Shown here: in pieces, positions 1 through 6,377 of the stretch
Layout: the number at the start of each line of letters is the position of its first letter
How positions within the stretch are numbered: position 1 is the first letter of the stretch
NCBI GenBank assembly: GCA_903903975.1
Contig: CAIVAS010000102.1
Location: 1 to 41,895, forward strand
Source of the DNA: an uncultured Burkholderiales bacterium
Lineage (GTDB): Bacteria > Pseudomonadota > Gammaproteobacteria > Burkholderiales > Burkholderiaceae_E
Direction: 5' to 3'
Length of the DNA: 41,895 nucleotides
Notes under the pieces: generated by a model
Seen by the model: only the letters and a program-made list of their open reading frames with translations
Told to the model about the DNA's origin: nothing
Database searches by the model: none
Translations under genes and position numbers: made by a program

Positions 1-27
1 ACGCCCTTCGCGCCTTGCCGCTCATCT

Positions 28-351
28 GTGGACTTACACCACTTCCCGGGACATCAACTAAAGAATGAATCTGCACGCATGCTTGATACCGTAAAGGTCA
101 CGTACACCACCTGCGGCATCACACGAACTTTGATCTATAGCCACACCGCTCAGTTTCGGTCGGAACCGGCCCCAAAGCTGGTTTCAATGCAGCTTGTTCT
201 TTGCGGAGAAGGTAGCCACACGACCGAAACAGTGTTCAGCGATGGTCACATTCTCATGACCGAGGGTTCTTACATTGAGGGCGGCTACGTCATCGCTGAG
301 CGGATCACTGATGCGGGAATTAGCTCTGAATACACTCGTACGCAGCCGTAA
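28..351 (+). CDS. Hypothetical protein, possible integron-type cassette gene
   Basis: This is an open frame of 107 codons that I do not recognise. It starts with GTG at 28. An ATG at 79 in the same frame would give about 90 residues, and neither start has a clear Shine-Dalgarno sequence, so the N-terminus is uncertain. The product is small and polar, with no signal peptide, membrane segment or known motif. The stop codon lies about 10 bases before the attC-like element at 361-479, which is the usual layout of a gene cassette. Its base composition is visibly less GC-rich than the genes after 6 kb. This suggests an acquired cassette of unknown function. Confidence 0.45.
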   Translation: MDLHHFPGHQLKNESARMLDTVKVTYTTCGITRTLIYSHTAQFRSEPAPKLVSMQLVLCGEGSHTTETVFSDGHILMTEGSYIEGGYVIAERITDAGISSEYTRTQP

Positions 352-360
352 CCACCGAAG

Positions 361-479
361 TGCGGCCTAACCTATCGTTCAACCGGACCCGCAACGGCAT
401 GCCACCTCCGGGCCACATTTCATTCTGGCCCTGCGGCGTCTTGCCGTCGCGGGCCGGTTGGCTCAAACGTCAGGCCGCA
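361..479 (+). repeat. attC-like recombination site, copy 1
   Basis: This is a 119-base imperfect palindrome. The outer arms TGCGGCCTAAC (361-371) and GTCAGGCCGCA (469-479) pair at 10 of 11 positions. Inner arms at about 381-399 and 444-460 also pair, and GGGCCA/TGGCCC closes the central loop. The order of elements follows integron attC sites: an R''-like GCCTAAC, then TCGTTCAAC, and near the other end GGCTCAAAC followed by an R'-like core. That core reads GTCAGGC instead of GTTRRRY, so it departs from consensus at a base normally conserved for cleavage. The site follows one ORF directly and overlaps the stop codon of vapC. Confidence 0.6.
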
Positions 480-865
480 GAAAGAGTAATGGCGCGCTTC
501 GGAAACGCTCGTAGAAGCTTCTTGTCCATGGTGACCATTTTCGTGTCGAGCCTCATCGCAAGGGCAATGAACTCGCAGTCGTATGCAGAGCAGTCACTGT
601 CGCGTACGAGTTCAAGCACAGCAAGAGATTCAACCTCGAACTCCGCACCCTCAAGCAAGCTCTCCGCTTCTCGTTGGAGGCTGTACGCCTGTTCAAACGT
701 GATGGCTTTGCGCCGCATGTATCCCGCCAGAATGTTGCGAAACTCACTGCGCCAGAGAATAGGCGCGGCCCAGTCCGAATCCTGCTCAAGTAGCGCTTCA
801 GCGGCGGCTGTGTATTCACCAGGCAAATACAAATACGCCAACACGTTGGAATCGACCACGATCAT
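470..865 (-). CDS. vapC: PIN-domain ribonuclease toxin, VapC family
   Basis: This 131-residue protein is a single PIN domain, the fold of Mg-dependent endoribonuclease toxins that cleave tRNA or rRNA. The expected acidic residues are visible: Asp5 in the N-terminal MIVVDSN strand, Glu41 in RSEFRNIL, the Asp in SAYDCEFIALA and the Asp in MVTMDKK. Length is normal for the family. The ATG overlaps the stop codon of the upstream antitoxin gene (ATGA), so translation is probably coupled. The gene ends inside the attC-like element at 361-479 and is transcribed against the flanking plus-strand cassette ORF. It therefore needs its own promoter, as toxin-antitoxin cassettes in integrons usually have. 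Confidence 0.88.
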   Translation of the reverse strand: MIVVDSNVLAYLYLPGEYTAAAEALLEQDSDWAAPILWRSEFRNILAGYMRRKAITFEQAYSLQREAESLLEGAEFEVESLAVLELVRDSDCSAYDCEFIALAMRLDTKMVTMDKKLLRAFPKRAITLSAA

Positions 866-1107
866 GGGCGGTCCTCGCGCTTCGCGGCATCAATGTCACG
901 CGCGCGGAACTTGCCGGTGGGTAAGGCTGCACGTAATTCCCGAGCACGGGCAATCCGTTCGCTGGGCATCATCTTTGTCGGCAACAATACCGACTCAAGG
1001 CACACGATGGCCTCGCTGTTCAGGCTCCGGCGGTGCATTTCTGCAGCAAGCTTCAGTCGGTCATACACGGCGTCAGGAATATTCTTCAGTGTCAAAGTTG
1101 TGGGCAC
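862..1107 (-). CDS. vapB: Ribbon-helix-helix antitoxin, FitA/VapB-like
   Basis: This is the antitoxin partner of the downstream PIN toxin. Its N-terminus (TTLTLKNIPDAVYDRLKLAA) is a ribbon-helix-helix DNA-binding segment of the FitA type, followed by a helix and a C-terminal tail expected to fill the toxin active site. I prefer the GTG start at 1107 because a GGAG lies six bases upstream and the product then begins as relatives do (81 residues). An ATG at 1119 and another at 1134 are in frame, but the latter lies inside the operator palindrome at 1120-1139. The family normally represses its own operon by binding such an inverted repeat together with the toxin. The exact start is uncertain; the family call is firm. 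Confidence 0.82.
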   Translation of the reverse strand: MPTTLTLKNIPDAVYDRLKLAAEMHRRSLNSEAIVCLESVLLPTKMMPSERIARARELRAALPTGKFRARDIDAAKREDRP

Positions 1108-1119
1108 GGCATTCTCCAT

Positions 1120-1139
1120 CCATAATGGAACCATTATGG
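1120..1139. promoter_or_regulatory. Probable autoregulatory operator of the vapBC operon
   Basis: CCATAATGG and CCATTATGG form a perfect 9-base inverted repeat separated by AA, immediately upstream of the antitoxin reading frame. Ribbon-helix-helix antitoxins bind short inverted repeats in this position, so this is the likely site of self-repression. The assignment is inferred from position and symmetry. Confidence 0.6.
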
Positions 1140-1170
1140 TTTCATTTGGCTGCGTCGGTCAAGGTGCTGT

Positions 1171-1290
1171 GGGCTAACCCGGCGTTCGAGTCGACTCGCA
1201 ACGGCTGGTCACTTCAGGCCCCCATTTCACTCTGAGCCTTCCGTGCCGAGCCGTCACTCGCGGCTCAACTTCGATGTTGAGTGACGGCTT
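1171..1290 (+). repeat. attC-like recombination site, copy 2 (degenerate)
   Basis: This segment is related to the element at 361-479. The first 38 bases match at 28 positions (GGGCTAAC, then CGTTCGAG, then CTCGCAACGGC), and similarity continues through the loop (GGCCCCCATTTCACTCTG against GGGCCACATTTCATTCTG). The right half differs: it contains a hairpin built from CTCAAC/GTTGAG and GCCGTCA/TGACGGC, and a GTTGAGT at 1276-1282 that fits the GTTRRRY core. The outer arms pair poorly, so the site may be decayed or recombined. Together with copy 1 it brackets the vapBC unit. Confidence 0.48.
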
Positions 1291-1323
1291 TCGGGCAACT
1301 CATTCGTCTAGGTCGACTTCCGC

Positions 1324-1367
1324 TTTGGGTCGCAAATCGGTGCTGGCTGCCGGACGTCGACAGACCG
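1324..1367 (+). repeat. Dispersed 44-base intergenic repeat, copy A
   Basis: It begins TTTGGGTCG and ends CGGACGTCGACAGACCG. It matches 5542-5585 over exactly 44 bases with no gap, at 32 positions. Both copies are intergenic and in the same orientation. It may be a degenerate short dispersed repeat family. Confidence 0.45.
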
Positions 1368-1464
1368 CTATGTAACGCAGACCGGAATTTCGCAGCCGTA
1401 GGGCCGCTATGCGCTGTTTAGCTGTCAGCCGCCGCGGGTTGGTGGAAGGCGCTTACCGGCCGGG

Positions 1465-1496
1465 AGCGGGCATAAGATCGGTCAGAAAATCGCCGT
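1465..1496 (+). repeat. 32-base direct repeat, left copy
   Basis: It shares the cores GATCGGTC and GAAAATC and the end CCGT with 2194-2225 in the same orientation, with only four mismatches over 32 bases. The two copies flank the small membrane protein gene at 1578-2090, which suggests a cassette-like or duplicated boundary. Confidence 0.5.
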
Positions 1497-1577
1497 TCGG
1501 ATGACCACCCAGTGCGGGCTTTCCCGCAGGTAAGGATTCTCTGTATGGTTTGGATCTTGGCGCATTGATAGTCTGAT

Positions 1578-2090
1578 GTGGCCAGCCTGCCGGGGGTGTC
1601 GTTGAAGCGGTACTTGAATTGGATTGTCTCCGTGGTTCTGGTGGTCTTCTTTGGCGTGACCATCGCCGCCATCGCCTTAGGTCAGCCAGATCCCGTCTTC
1701 ACCGCGGGGGCGCTGACGTTTATTGATCTGGTGATATTCACGGCCTTTCTTGCGCTATACGCAACGGCTAGAACGGCCACTCGGCTGGCCGACGCGATGC
1801 ACCTGCGCGGTGTTGCCTGGAGACTCTGCGGCCTACTTCTTCGCGTGTTGATGGGTCTAATCGGCTTTACCTTCTTTGGCTTAGCCTATGGCGTTTTCTT
1901 CCGAACCGAGAATAACCCTCTGCAGGCGTGGGGCGTGGGTTTGCCGGCAATTCTGTTCGGAACGCTGTTGTTGGTGAGATCGCTGGCCCCTCGGGAGATT
2001 GATCTCGCTTTAGCGGATGTTTTCCAAGACGACCGCCCGCTACGCAAGATGTGGCGGAACCTCGTTGCCCACCTTAACAGGCCCCTCTGA
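1578..2090 (+). CDS. Small multi-pass membrane protein of unknown function
   Basis: This 170-codon frame encodes a hydrophobic protein with four probable membrane helices, at about residues 12-34, 42-64, 82-107 and 115-135. A short charged C-terminal tail (about 138-170) probably lies in the cytoplasm. I do not recognise the family, and no catalytic or transport motif stands out. The start is uncertain: GTG at 1578 lacks a clear ribosome binding site, and GTG at 1596 is preceded closely by a G-run. The coherent alternation of hydrophobic segments argues that it is a real gene. It is flanked by the direct repeats at 1465-1496 and 2194-2225 and sits in the lower-GC accessory patch, so it may be an acquired unit. 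Confidence 0.6.
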   Translation: MASLPGVSLKRYLNWIVSVVLVVFFGVTIAAIALGQPDPVFTAGALTFIDLVIFTAFLALYATARTATRLADAMHLRGVAWRLCGLLLRVLMGLIGFTFFGLAYGVFFRTENNPLQAWGVGLPAILFGTLLLVRSLAPREIDLALADVFQDDRPLRKMWRNLVAHLNRPL

Positions 2091-2193
2091 GCAGGCCCGT
2101 CACAGCCTCGCGCCAACCGTTGTGTCGCTGATCGTGCCGTACAGCGGAAGTGCAACGGAAGCAGTCAGTCGTGCAACGAAGGCGAGGGCCAGA

Positions 2194-2225
2194 AGCGGTC
2201 ATACGATCGGTCGGAAAATCACCGT
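2194..2225 (+). repeat. 32-base direct repeat, right copy
   Basis: This is the partner of 1465-1496 in the same orientation. It lies about 100 bases after the stop codon of the small membrane protein gene. Confidence 0.5.
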
Positions 2226-2436
2226 ACCAACGACCAGTTTGAAAGTGCAGCCACCTTAGGTCGACGCCTCGCCCGACTATGCGAAGTTCAAGCCCCTTTC
2301 ACTCAAGCTCGTCGACGGTCAATGAGTCGATGCGGATTGAGGTGTGACAGAAACTGTCAGAGCAGTGTCGCTTTGGCGTCTAAACCTTACAGCGACTTTT
2401 TTTCGGCTTCCCTTTCTTGAATGCCGACAGCATGTT

Positions 2437-2589
2437 TTACGAGGAAAGCATCCCGCTCTGCCCCTGCAAGCGGGTCGGTTGCGCAACGCTCAGTGCCGCC
2501 TTCTGCATTGCTTCGTCCGACTGACTGACCAGCCAGCTGTTGTGCTCGTCCTGATCCGGTTTCGGCTGCTGAGCTGATTCGATCTTCAT
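2437..2589 (-). CDS. Possible 50-residue small protein
   Basis: This 50-codon frame runs from ATG at 2589 to TAA at 2437. The sequence GAGGA lies six bases upstream of the ATG, one of the better ribosome binding sites in this part of the window. The product begins MKIESAQQPKPDQDE and is hydrophilic, rich in Gln, Ser and Asp, with no signal peptide or membrane segment. I recognise no family. It could be a genuine small protein or a chance frame. Its isolation in a repeat-rich intergenic region gives no functional clue. Confidence 0.3.
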   Translation of the reverse strand: MKIESAQQPKPDQDEHNSWLVSQSDEAMQKAALSVAQPTRLQGQSGMLSS

Positions 2590-2648
2590 GGAGATCCTCG
2601 CTGATCAAAAGTAATAGCGCCGCGCCAGGGCACAAGACGGTTCAAGGA

Positions 2649-2663
2649 CCTCAGTCACTGAGG
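2649..2663. promoter_or_regulatory. Perfect inverted repeat upstream of the Bug receptor operon
   Basis: CCTCAGT-C-ACTGAGG is a perfect 7+1+7 inverted repeat about 150 bases before the receptor start codon. It could bind a regulator of the receptor/cupin/nitroreductase operon. It could also fold as a short hairpin, but no T-run follows, so an intrinsic terminator is unlikely. The role is inferred from symmetry and position only. Confidence 0.3.
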
Positions 2664-2813
2664 GGGAATCTTGCGCTGCTTCGCGACTGCGTTTCACCAG
2701 TCATTGGACCGTCTTAAGCTTCATCGACGCTGGCGGTGGTGGGGTCTTTGCCAGATGACGTGCATTTGGCCAAATCTTGTAAGGCAAGTCGTCTATCGGG
2801 CAAACTTCAGATC

Positions 2814-3797
2814 ATGACAAATCGCCGCGCTTTTCATTCGCTTTCATGTGCCTGGTTCACCCTGACTTTGGCACCCCGAGCCTGGTCTCAAAGTGACTTC
2901 CCCAGCAAACCAATCAAGCTGGTCATGGGTTTTCCGCCGGGCGGCAGCGGCGATTTCCTCGGTCGCGCGGTTGGCGACGCAATGGGCAAGGTGCTGGGCC
3001 AATCGTTTGTTGCCGAGAACCGGCCGGGAGCCGGCAGCAACCTTGCGAGCGAGAACGTCGCGCGTTCATCGCCTGACGGCTACACGCTGCTATTGGGCGG
3101 CAGCTTCAGCCATAGCGTAAACCCGGCACTTTTCACCAGGATGCCGGTGGACGTGGCGCGGGATTTCACGCCCATTGGCAAGGTAGTGTCGTCACCAACC
3201 GTATTTGCCGTTCCAGCAAGTTTGCCTGTCAACAACCTTGGGGAATTTCTGGCCTACGCCAGGCGCGCGGGTGACAAAGTCAATTTCGCCTCAGCCGGCA
3301 TTGGATCGCCTGGCCACATTGCCGGGGGCTATCTCAACAAGCAGGCTGGACTGCAGATGACGCATATCCCCTATAAAGGGGCCGGTGAGGCGGTGAGAGC
3401 CCTGATTTCCGGTGATGTGCAGCTCATCATTACCTCACCCACCTCGGTTATGGGCTTCGTCAAGCAGGGGCGGGTCAAGGCGCTGGCCCTGACCACTGCC
3501 AAGGCTTCGCCTCTGGTTCCTGGGGTACCTGGTGCCGAAGAAGCGGGCCTTGCAAATTTCGATATCGACGGCTGGTACGGCCTGTTTGGTCCGGCGGGCA
3601 TGGCCCCGGCAGTGGTCAACAAACTGCATGCAACCCTGAACCAGGTTCTTGCCCGCGCGGACTTGCGCGAACGCCTCAACGAACAAGGCCTGGAAGTTGA
3701 CACATCCCCCAGCCCGGAGGCCTTCGCAAAATTCACCGTCGCTGACCGTCAGGCCTGGGCAGCGATCGTCCGGGATTCAGGTGCCCGGATCGAGTAG
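2814..3797 (+). CDS. Bug-family (TctC) periplasmic solute-binding receptor
   Basis: Members of this family bind small carboxylates and other organic solutes in the periplasm, some serving tripartite tricarboxylate transporters. They are greatly expanded in Burkholderiales. The protein from ATG 2814 has 327 residues, the usual length. It opens with a signal-like segment (two Arg, then a hydrophobic stretch ending near AWSQSD). The mature part starts FPSKPIKLVMGFPPGGSGD and contains the ENRPGAGSN and SPDGYTLLLGG segments typical of Bug proteins. An upstream in-frame GTG at 2736 would bury the signal peptide, so I reject it. No TctA or TctB membrane partner is nearby. The cupin gene begins 10 bases later, suggesting an operon and a role in sensing or importing its substrate. 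The ligand cannot be read from the sequence. Confidence 0.9.
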   Translation: MTNRRAFHSLSCAWFTLTLAPRAWSQSDFPSKPIKLVMGFPPGGSGDFLGRAVGDAMGKVLGQSFVAENRPGAGSNLASENVARSSPDGYTLLLGGSFSHSVNPALFTRMPVDVARDFTPIGKVVSSPTVFAVPASLPVNNLGEFLAYARRAGDKVNFASAGIGSPGHIAGGYLNKQAGLQMTHIPYKGAGEAVRALISGDVQLIITSPTSVMGFVKQGRVKALALTTAKASPLVPGVPGAEEAGLANFDIDGWYGLFGPAGMAPAVVNKLHATLNQVLARADLRERLNEQGLEVDTSPSPEAFAKFTVADRQAWAAIVRDSGARIE

Positions 3798-3807
3798 GTA
3801 ACCGACC

Positions 3808-4632
3808 ATGCAGATCGTTCACGAACACACCGCCATCGCAAAGGGCGCCTCCTCCCACCGTCCCGGTGGCATTCGGTTCTTGAGCCTGTTGCGGGGTGAA
3901 GAAAATACGCTTGGCAACTTTCATCTGACGCTTGTTTATGCCGATGGCTACGTGGCGCCCAGGCATCGTCACAATTTCGATCAGGTGCGCATCGTCATGG
4001 ATGGCGCCTTCGGGTTTGACCGTGGTCAGGTGCAGGAGGCGGGCAGTCTGGGCTACTTTCCAGAAGGCACTTTCTACACCCAGCATTCGGAAGGGCCGAG
4101 CACGACACTGCTGCTCCAATCGGGTGGCGTTAGTGGCAATGGCTACATGAGTGACCGGCAGCTCCGAGGTGCCGTGGCCGCTCTGGAGGCCCGAGGGAGT
4201 TTCAAGGACGGCGTGTATACCTGGCGCGATGAGCAGGGGAAGAAGCACAACCAGGATGGTTATGAGGCGGCTTGGGAATATGTTCGCGAACGGTCCATCT
4301 CCTACACCAAGCCTCTTTACGACCAGCCCGTGCTTTGGCGCGCTGAGCGATTTGCGTGGGAGCCCGCAGGCCAAGCCGGCGTCGCCATTCGGCGCTTCGG
4401 CGAGTTCACTGGAAAGCGTCTCAGCATCGCTCAATTGCGGATGGAGACTGGCGCGACTTGCACGGTCGACGCTGATGAGCGCGAAACACTGCTCTATTGC
4501 ATCAGTGGCCAGGCTGCCATGGGTAGCGAGACGCTACGCCCCATCAGTGCCGTCCGACTGTTGCGCGGCGAACGGGCCACACTCGTTGCCGCGGTGCCAA
4601 CCGAGTTCTATCTATTCGGGCTGATGGCATGA
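3808..4632 (+). CDS. Two-domain cupin protein
   Basis: This 274-residue protein looks like a bicupin. The first domain (about 25-110) carries a recognisable cupin motif 1 with His53, His55 and Gln59 ([10 protein letters not shown]) and a motif 2 with His93 ([10 protein letters not shown]). These could hold a divalent metal, with Gln59 in the place of the usual Glu. The second domain (about 180-274) keeps the beta-rich pattern but has no obvious metal ligands. Metal cupins include dioxygenases, isomerases and sugar or aromatic-compound binding proteins, so the reaction cannot be named. It starts 10 bases after the receptor gene and overlaps the following nitroreductase gene by four bases (ATGA). 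The two enzymes are therefore probably made together and may act on the same substrate. Confidence 0.75.
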   Translation: MQIVHEHTAIAKGASSHRPGGIRFLSLLRGEENTLGNFHLTLVYADGYVAPRHRHNFDQVRIVMDGAFGFDRGQVQEAGSLGYFPEGTFYTQHSEGPSTTLLLQSGGVSGNGYMSDRQLRGAVAALEARGSFKDGVYTWRDEQGKKHNQDGYEAAWEYVRERSISYTKPLYDQPVLWRAERFAWEPAGQAGVAIRRFGEFTGKRLSIAQLRMETGATCTVDADERETLLYCISGQAAMGSETLRPISAVRLLRGERATLVAAVPTEFYLFGLMA

Positions 4633-5351
4633 AGATCCCAGTGAAGTCGGTGGCCAGCCCGATGACCGGCAAAGCGAAGCTCGTGCTTGAGCCCTTGCCG
4701 GCTTATCGCGAGTACCCCGCTGTCGAGATGGCGCTGCGCGCAAGCGAATTCAGCGCAGACATCGCACGTCGACGGACGGTACGAGATTTCGATTCACGGC
4801 CGGTTGCGCGCGAGGTGATCGAGCAATGCCTGCTGGCGGCCGGCACGGCTCCGTCGGGCGCCAATCAGCAGCCCTGGCATTTTGCGGTTGTGACGGACCC
4901 GGCCCGCAAGAAGCGGATACGGGAGGCAGCCGAAGCCGAGGAGCGGGAGTTTTATGCGGGGCGAGCGCCCCAGGAATGGCTCGATGCCCTGGCGCCGCTT
5001 GGCACCGATCCGAACAAGCCCTTCCTGGAAGAAGCGCCGTTGCTGATTGCCATCTTTGCGCAAAAGTACGGCGTGCGCCCGGAAGGGGGGAAATTCAGCC
5101 ATTACTACGTGCCCGAGTCGGTTGGCATCGCAGCCGGTTTTCTGATCGCAGCGCTGCACCACGCGGGGCTTGCGATGCTCACGCACACGCCCAGTCCGAT
5201 GGGGTTCTTGAATCAGATCTGCGCTCGACCCTCATCTGAAAAACCGGTCATTCTGCTGGTCGTCGGCTACCCCAAGTCGGACTGCCAGGTGCCGGTATAC
5301 GCCGGCATCAAGAAGCCGTTGCAGCAGTTCACCAGCTGGCTGGAGTCCTGA
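4629..5351 (+). CDS. Nitroreductase-fold flavoprotein resembling iodotyrosine deiodinase
   Basis: This 240-residue FMN protein of the nitroreductase superfamily has RRTVR (48-52) and [13 protein letters not shown] (73-85) as FMN-binding elements. The segment [19 protein letters not shown] (158-176) and the C-terminal [12 protein letters not shown] match iodotyrosine deiodinase (IYD) much better than ordinary nitroreductases. In IYD a Glu, Tyr and Lys in the active-site lid bind the amino-acid part of the halotyrosine. The equivalents here are Glu105, Tyr109 (Glu four residues before Tyr) and Lys130. IYD reductively removes iodine, bromine or chlorine from halotyrosines, and bacterial homologues with this activity are known. 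Activity on halotyrosine is inferred. It is translationally coupled to the cupin gene. Confidence 0.8.
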   Translation: MKIPVKSVASPMTGKAKLVLEPLPAYREYPAVEMALRASEFSADIARRRTVRDFDSRPVAREVIEQCLLAAGTAPSGANQQPWHFAVVTDPARKKRIREAAEAEEREFYAGRAPQEWLDALAPLGTDPNKPFLEEAPLLIAIFAQKYGVRPEGGKFSHYYVPESVGIAAGFLIAALHHAGLAMLTHTPSPMGFLNQICARPSSEKPVILLVVGYPKSDCQVPVYAGIKKPLQQFTSWLES

Positions 5352-5685
5352 GCACCGCTGTAATCAAAACTGACAGTCCTTGCGCAAACACAGTCCCGCT
5401 CTGGCGGGTCGATCTGCCGATGGCGGTTGAAGCAGAACACCCTGGACAGAGAACATTGCTGGACAGTGCCCGACGACTCCGCTGGATTCCTCGCCGCTTG
5501 GACGTTGAATGACCGTTTATGGAAAGCGCGGGACCGTCCGATTTGGGTCGATGGCCGGTATTTACGACCGGACATCGACAGACCGGCAGGCGCAGCACAT
5601 TGGTCTAAGAGGAGAATCTCGGTCCGTGCCTGCGCAACTTTCAGCCCAGGCGAATTCACAACGCAGCTTGAACCTGGACTGGAGC
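5352..5685. other. Intergenic region with a dispersed repeat fragment
   Basis: No gene is supported in these 334 bases. An in-frame extension of the next gene up to 5509 exists, but it reads through the repeat at 5542-5585 and does not resemble the protein family. A small hairpin, CCCGC/GCGGG (5395-5408), follows the nitroreductase gene but has no T-run. Confidence 0.55.
5542..5585 (+). repeat. Dispersed 44-base intergenic repeat, copy B
   Basis: This is an ungapped match to 1324-1367 (32 of 44 bases), starting TTTGGGTCG and ending CATCGACAGACCG. It lies between the nitroreductase and racemase-like genes. Confidence 0.45.
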
Positions 5686-6360
5686 ATGCACATCGGATTG
5701 ATCGTGGGCATCGGCCCTGCGGCGACTGACTTCTACTATCGATACCTGATTGCTGCAGCCGCGCGCATCGGGAAGGATCTCGAACTGACCATGGCGCACG
5801 CCGACACACCGACCTTGTTGCGAAATCAGGGCACAGCAAACGGCCAGGCCCAAGTCGATATCTACCTCAGGCTGTCCGAAAGATTGCAGCGCGCAGGCGT
5901 TGCGCAGGTTGCCGTCACCTCGATTGCGGGTCATTTCTGCATCGACGCCTTCAAGGAGGTCTGCCCGGTCCCGGTGATCGACCTGCTGGAGGTGGTCAAG
6001 CTCGAGGTTCGGCGACGTGGTTTGAAGAAGGTCGGGCTGCTCGGAACCCGCGTCATCATGGAGTCAGGCTTTTACGGCGTGCTTGCGGGCGTAGACGTGG
6101 TGGCTCCGGCAGATGACCTGCTCGATGTTCATGAGGCCTATGTTTCGATGGCCACCGCAGGGCTGGTCACGCCCGCGCAACGTGAGGTCTTTCTGAGAGC
6201 AGGGCAGACGCTGACGAGTCAACAAGGCTGCCAAGCCGTCATGTTGGCCGGCACGGATCTGGCGCTTGTTTTCAAGGAGGAAGACAAGCCCGGCTTCGAG
6301 ACCTTGGACTGCGCGGCCTTGCATGCAGGCGCGATTGCAACTGTGGCGCTGACCAGTTAG
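5686..6360 (+). CDS. Asp/Glu racemase superfamily protein lacking the catalytic cysteines
   Basis: From ATG 5686 the protein has 224 residues, normal for the superfamily. It opens MHIGLIVGIGPAATDFYYR as aspartate racemases do and has VGLLGTRVIMESGFY (116-130). Active racemases use two cysteines as acid/base catalysts. Here the first position falls on Ser79 (VTSIAGHF) and the second on Gly189 (MLAGTDL), so racemization by the classic mechanism is unlikely. The fold also supports isomerases and decarboxylases such as maleate isomerase and arylmalonate decarboxylase, and a different reaction is possible. The gene follows the receptor/cupin/IYD-like operon on the same strand after a 334-base gap. 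GGAG sits almost against the ATG, so the ribosome binding site is weak. Confidence 0.75.
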   Translation: MHIGLIVGIGPAATDFYYRYLIAAAARIGKDLELTMAHADTPTLLRNQGTANGQAQVDIYLRLSERLQRAGVAQVAVTSIAGHFCIDAFKEVCPVPVIDLLEVVKLEVRRRGLKKVGLLGTRVIMESGFYGVLAGVDVVAPADDLLDVHEAYVSMATAGLVTPAQREVFLRAGQTLTSQQGCQAVMLAGTDLALVFKEEDKPGFETLDCAALHAGAIATVALTS

Positions 6361-6377
6361 CGACGGCGCGGCGCTCG

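Larger units (their letters stand above)
1135..1577. other. Non-coding stretch between vapBC and the membrane protein gene
   Basis: No convincing gene is present here. The stretch contains the second attC-like element, a 44-base repeat copy (1324-1367) and a 32-base direct repeat copy (1465-1496). Overlapping open frames on both strands read through these repeats and look spurious. Confidence 0.6.
2091..2813. other. Long intergenic region with repeats and a possible small ORF
   Basis: No large gene is supported here. The region holds the right copy of the 32-base direct repeat, a possible 50-codon ORF on the minus strand (2437-2589), and a 15-base perfect inverted repeat (2649-2663) nested inside a wider 8-base inverted repeat (2634-2641 and 2708-2715). 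Other open frames lack ribosome binding sites and have biased, low-complexity translations. Confidence 0.5.

Noticed and set aside
360-1235. A 291-codon plus-strand frame across the start of the window
   Set aside because: It runs through both attC-like elements and antisense to vapBC. Its translation at both ends is simply the repeat read in one frame, and the coding signal is on the other strand.
2344-2577. A 77-codon plus-strand frame in the intergenic region
   Set aside because: It has no ribosome binding site and no recognisable features, and it overlaps the better supported small frame on the minus strand.
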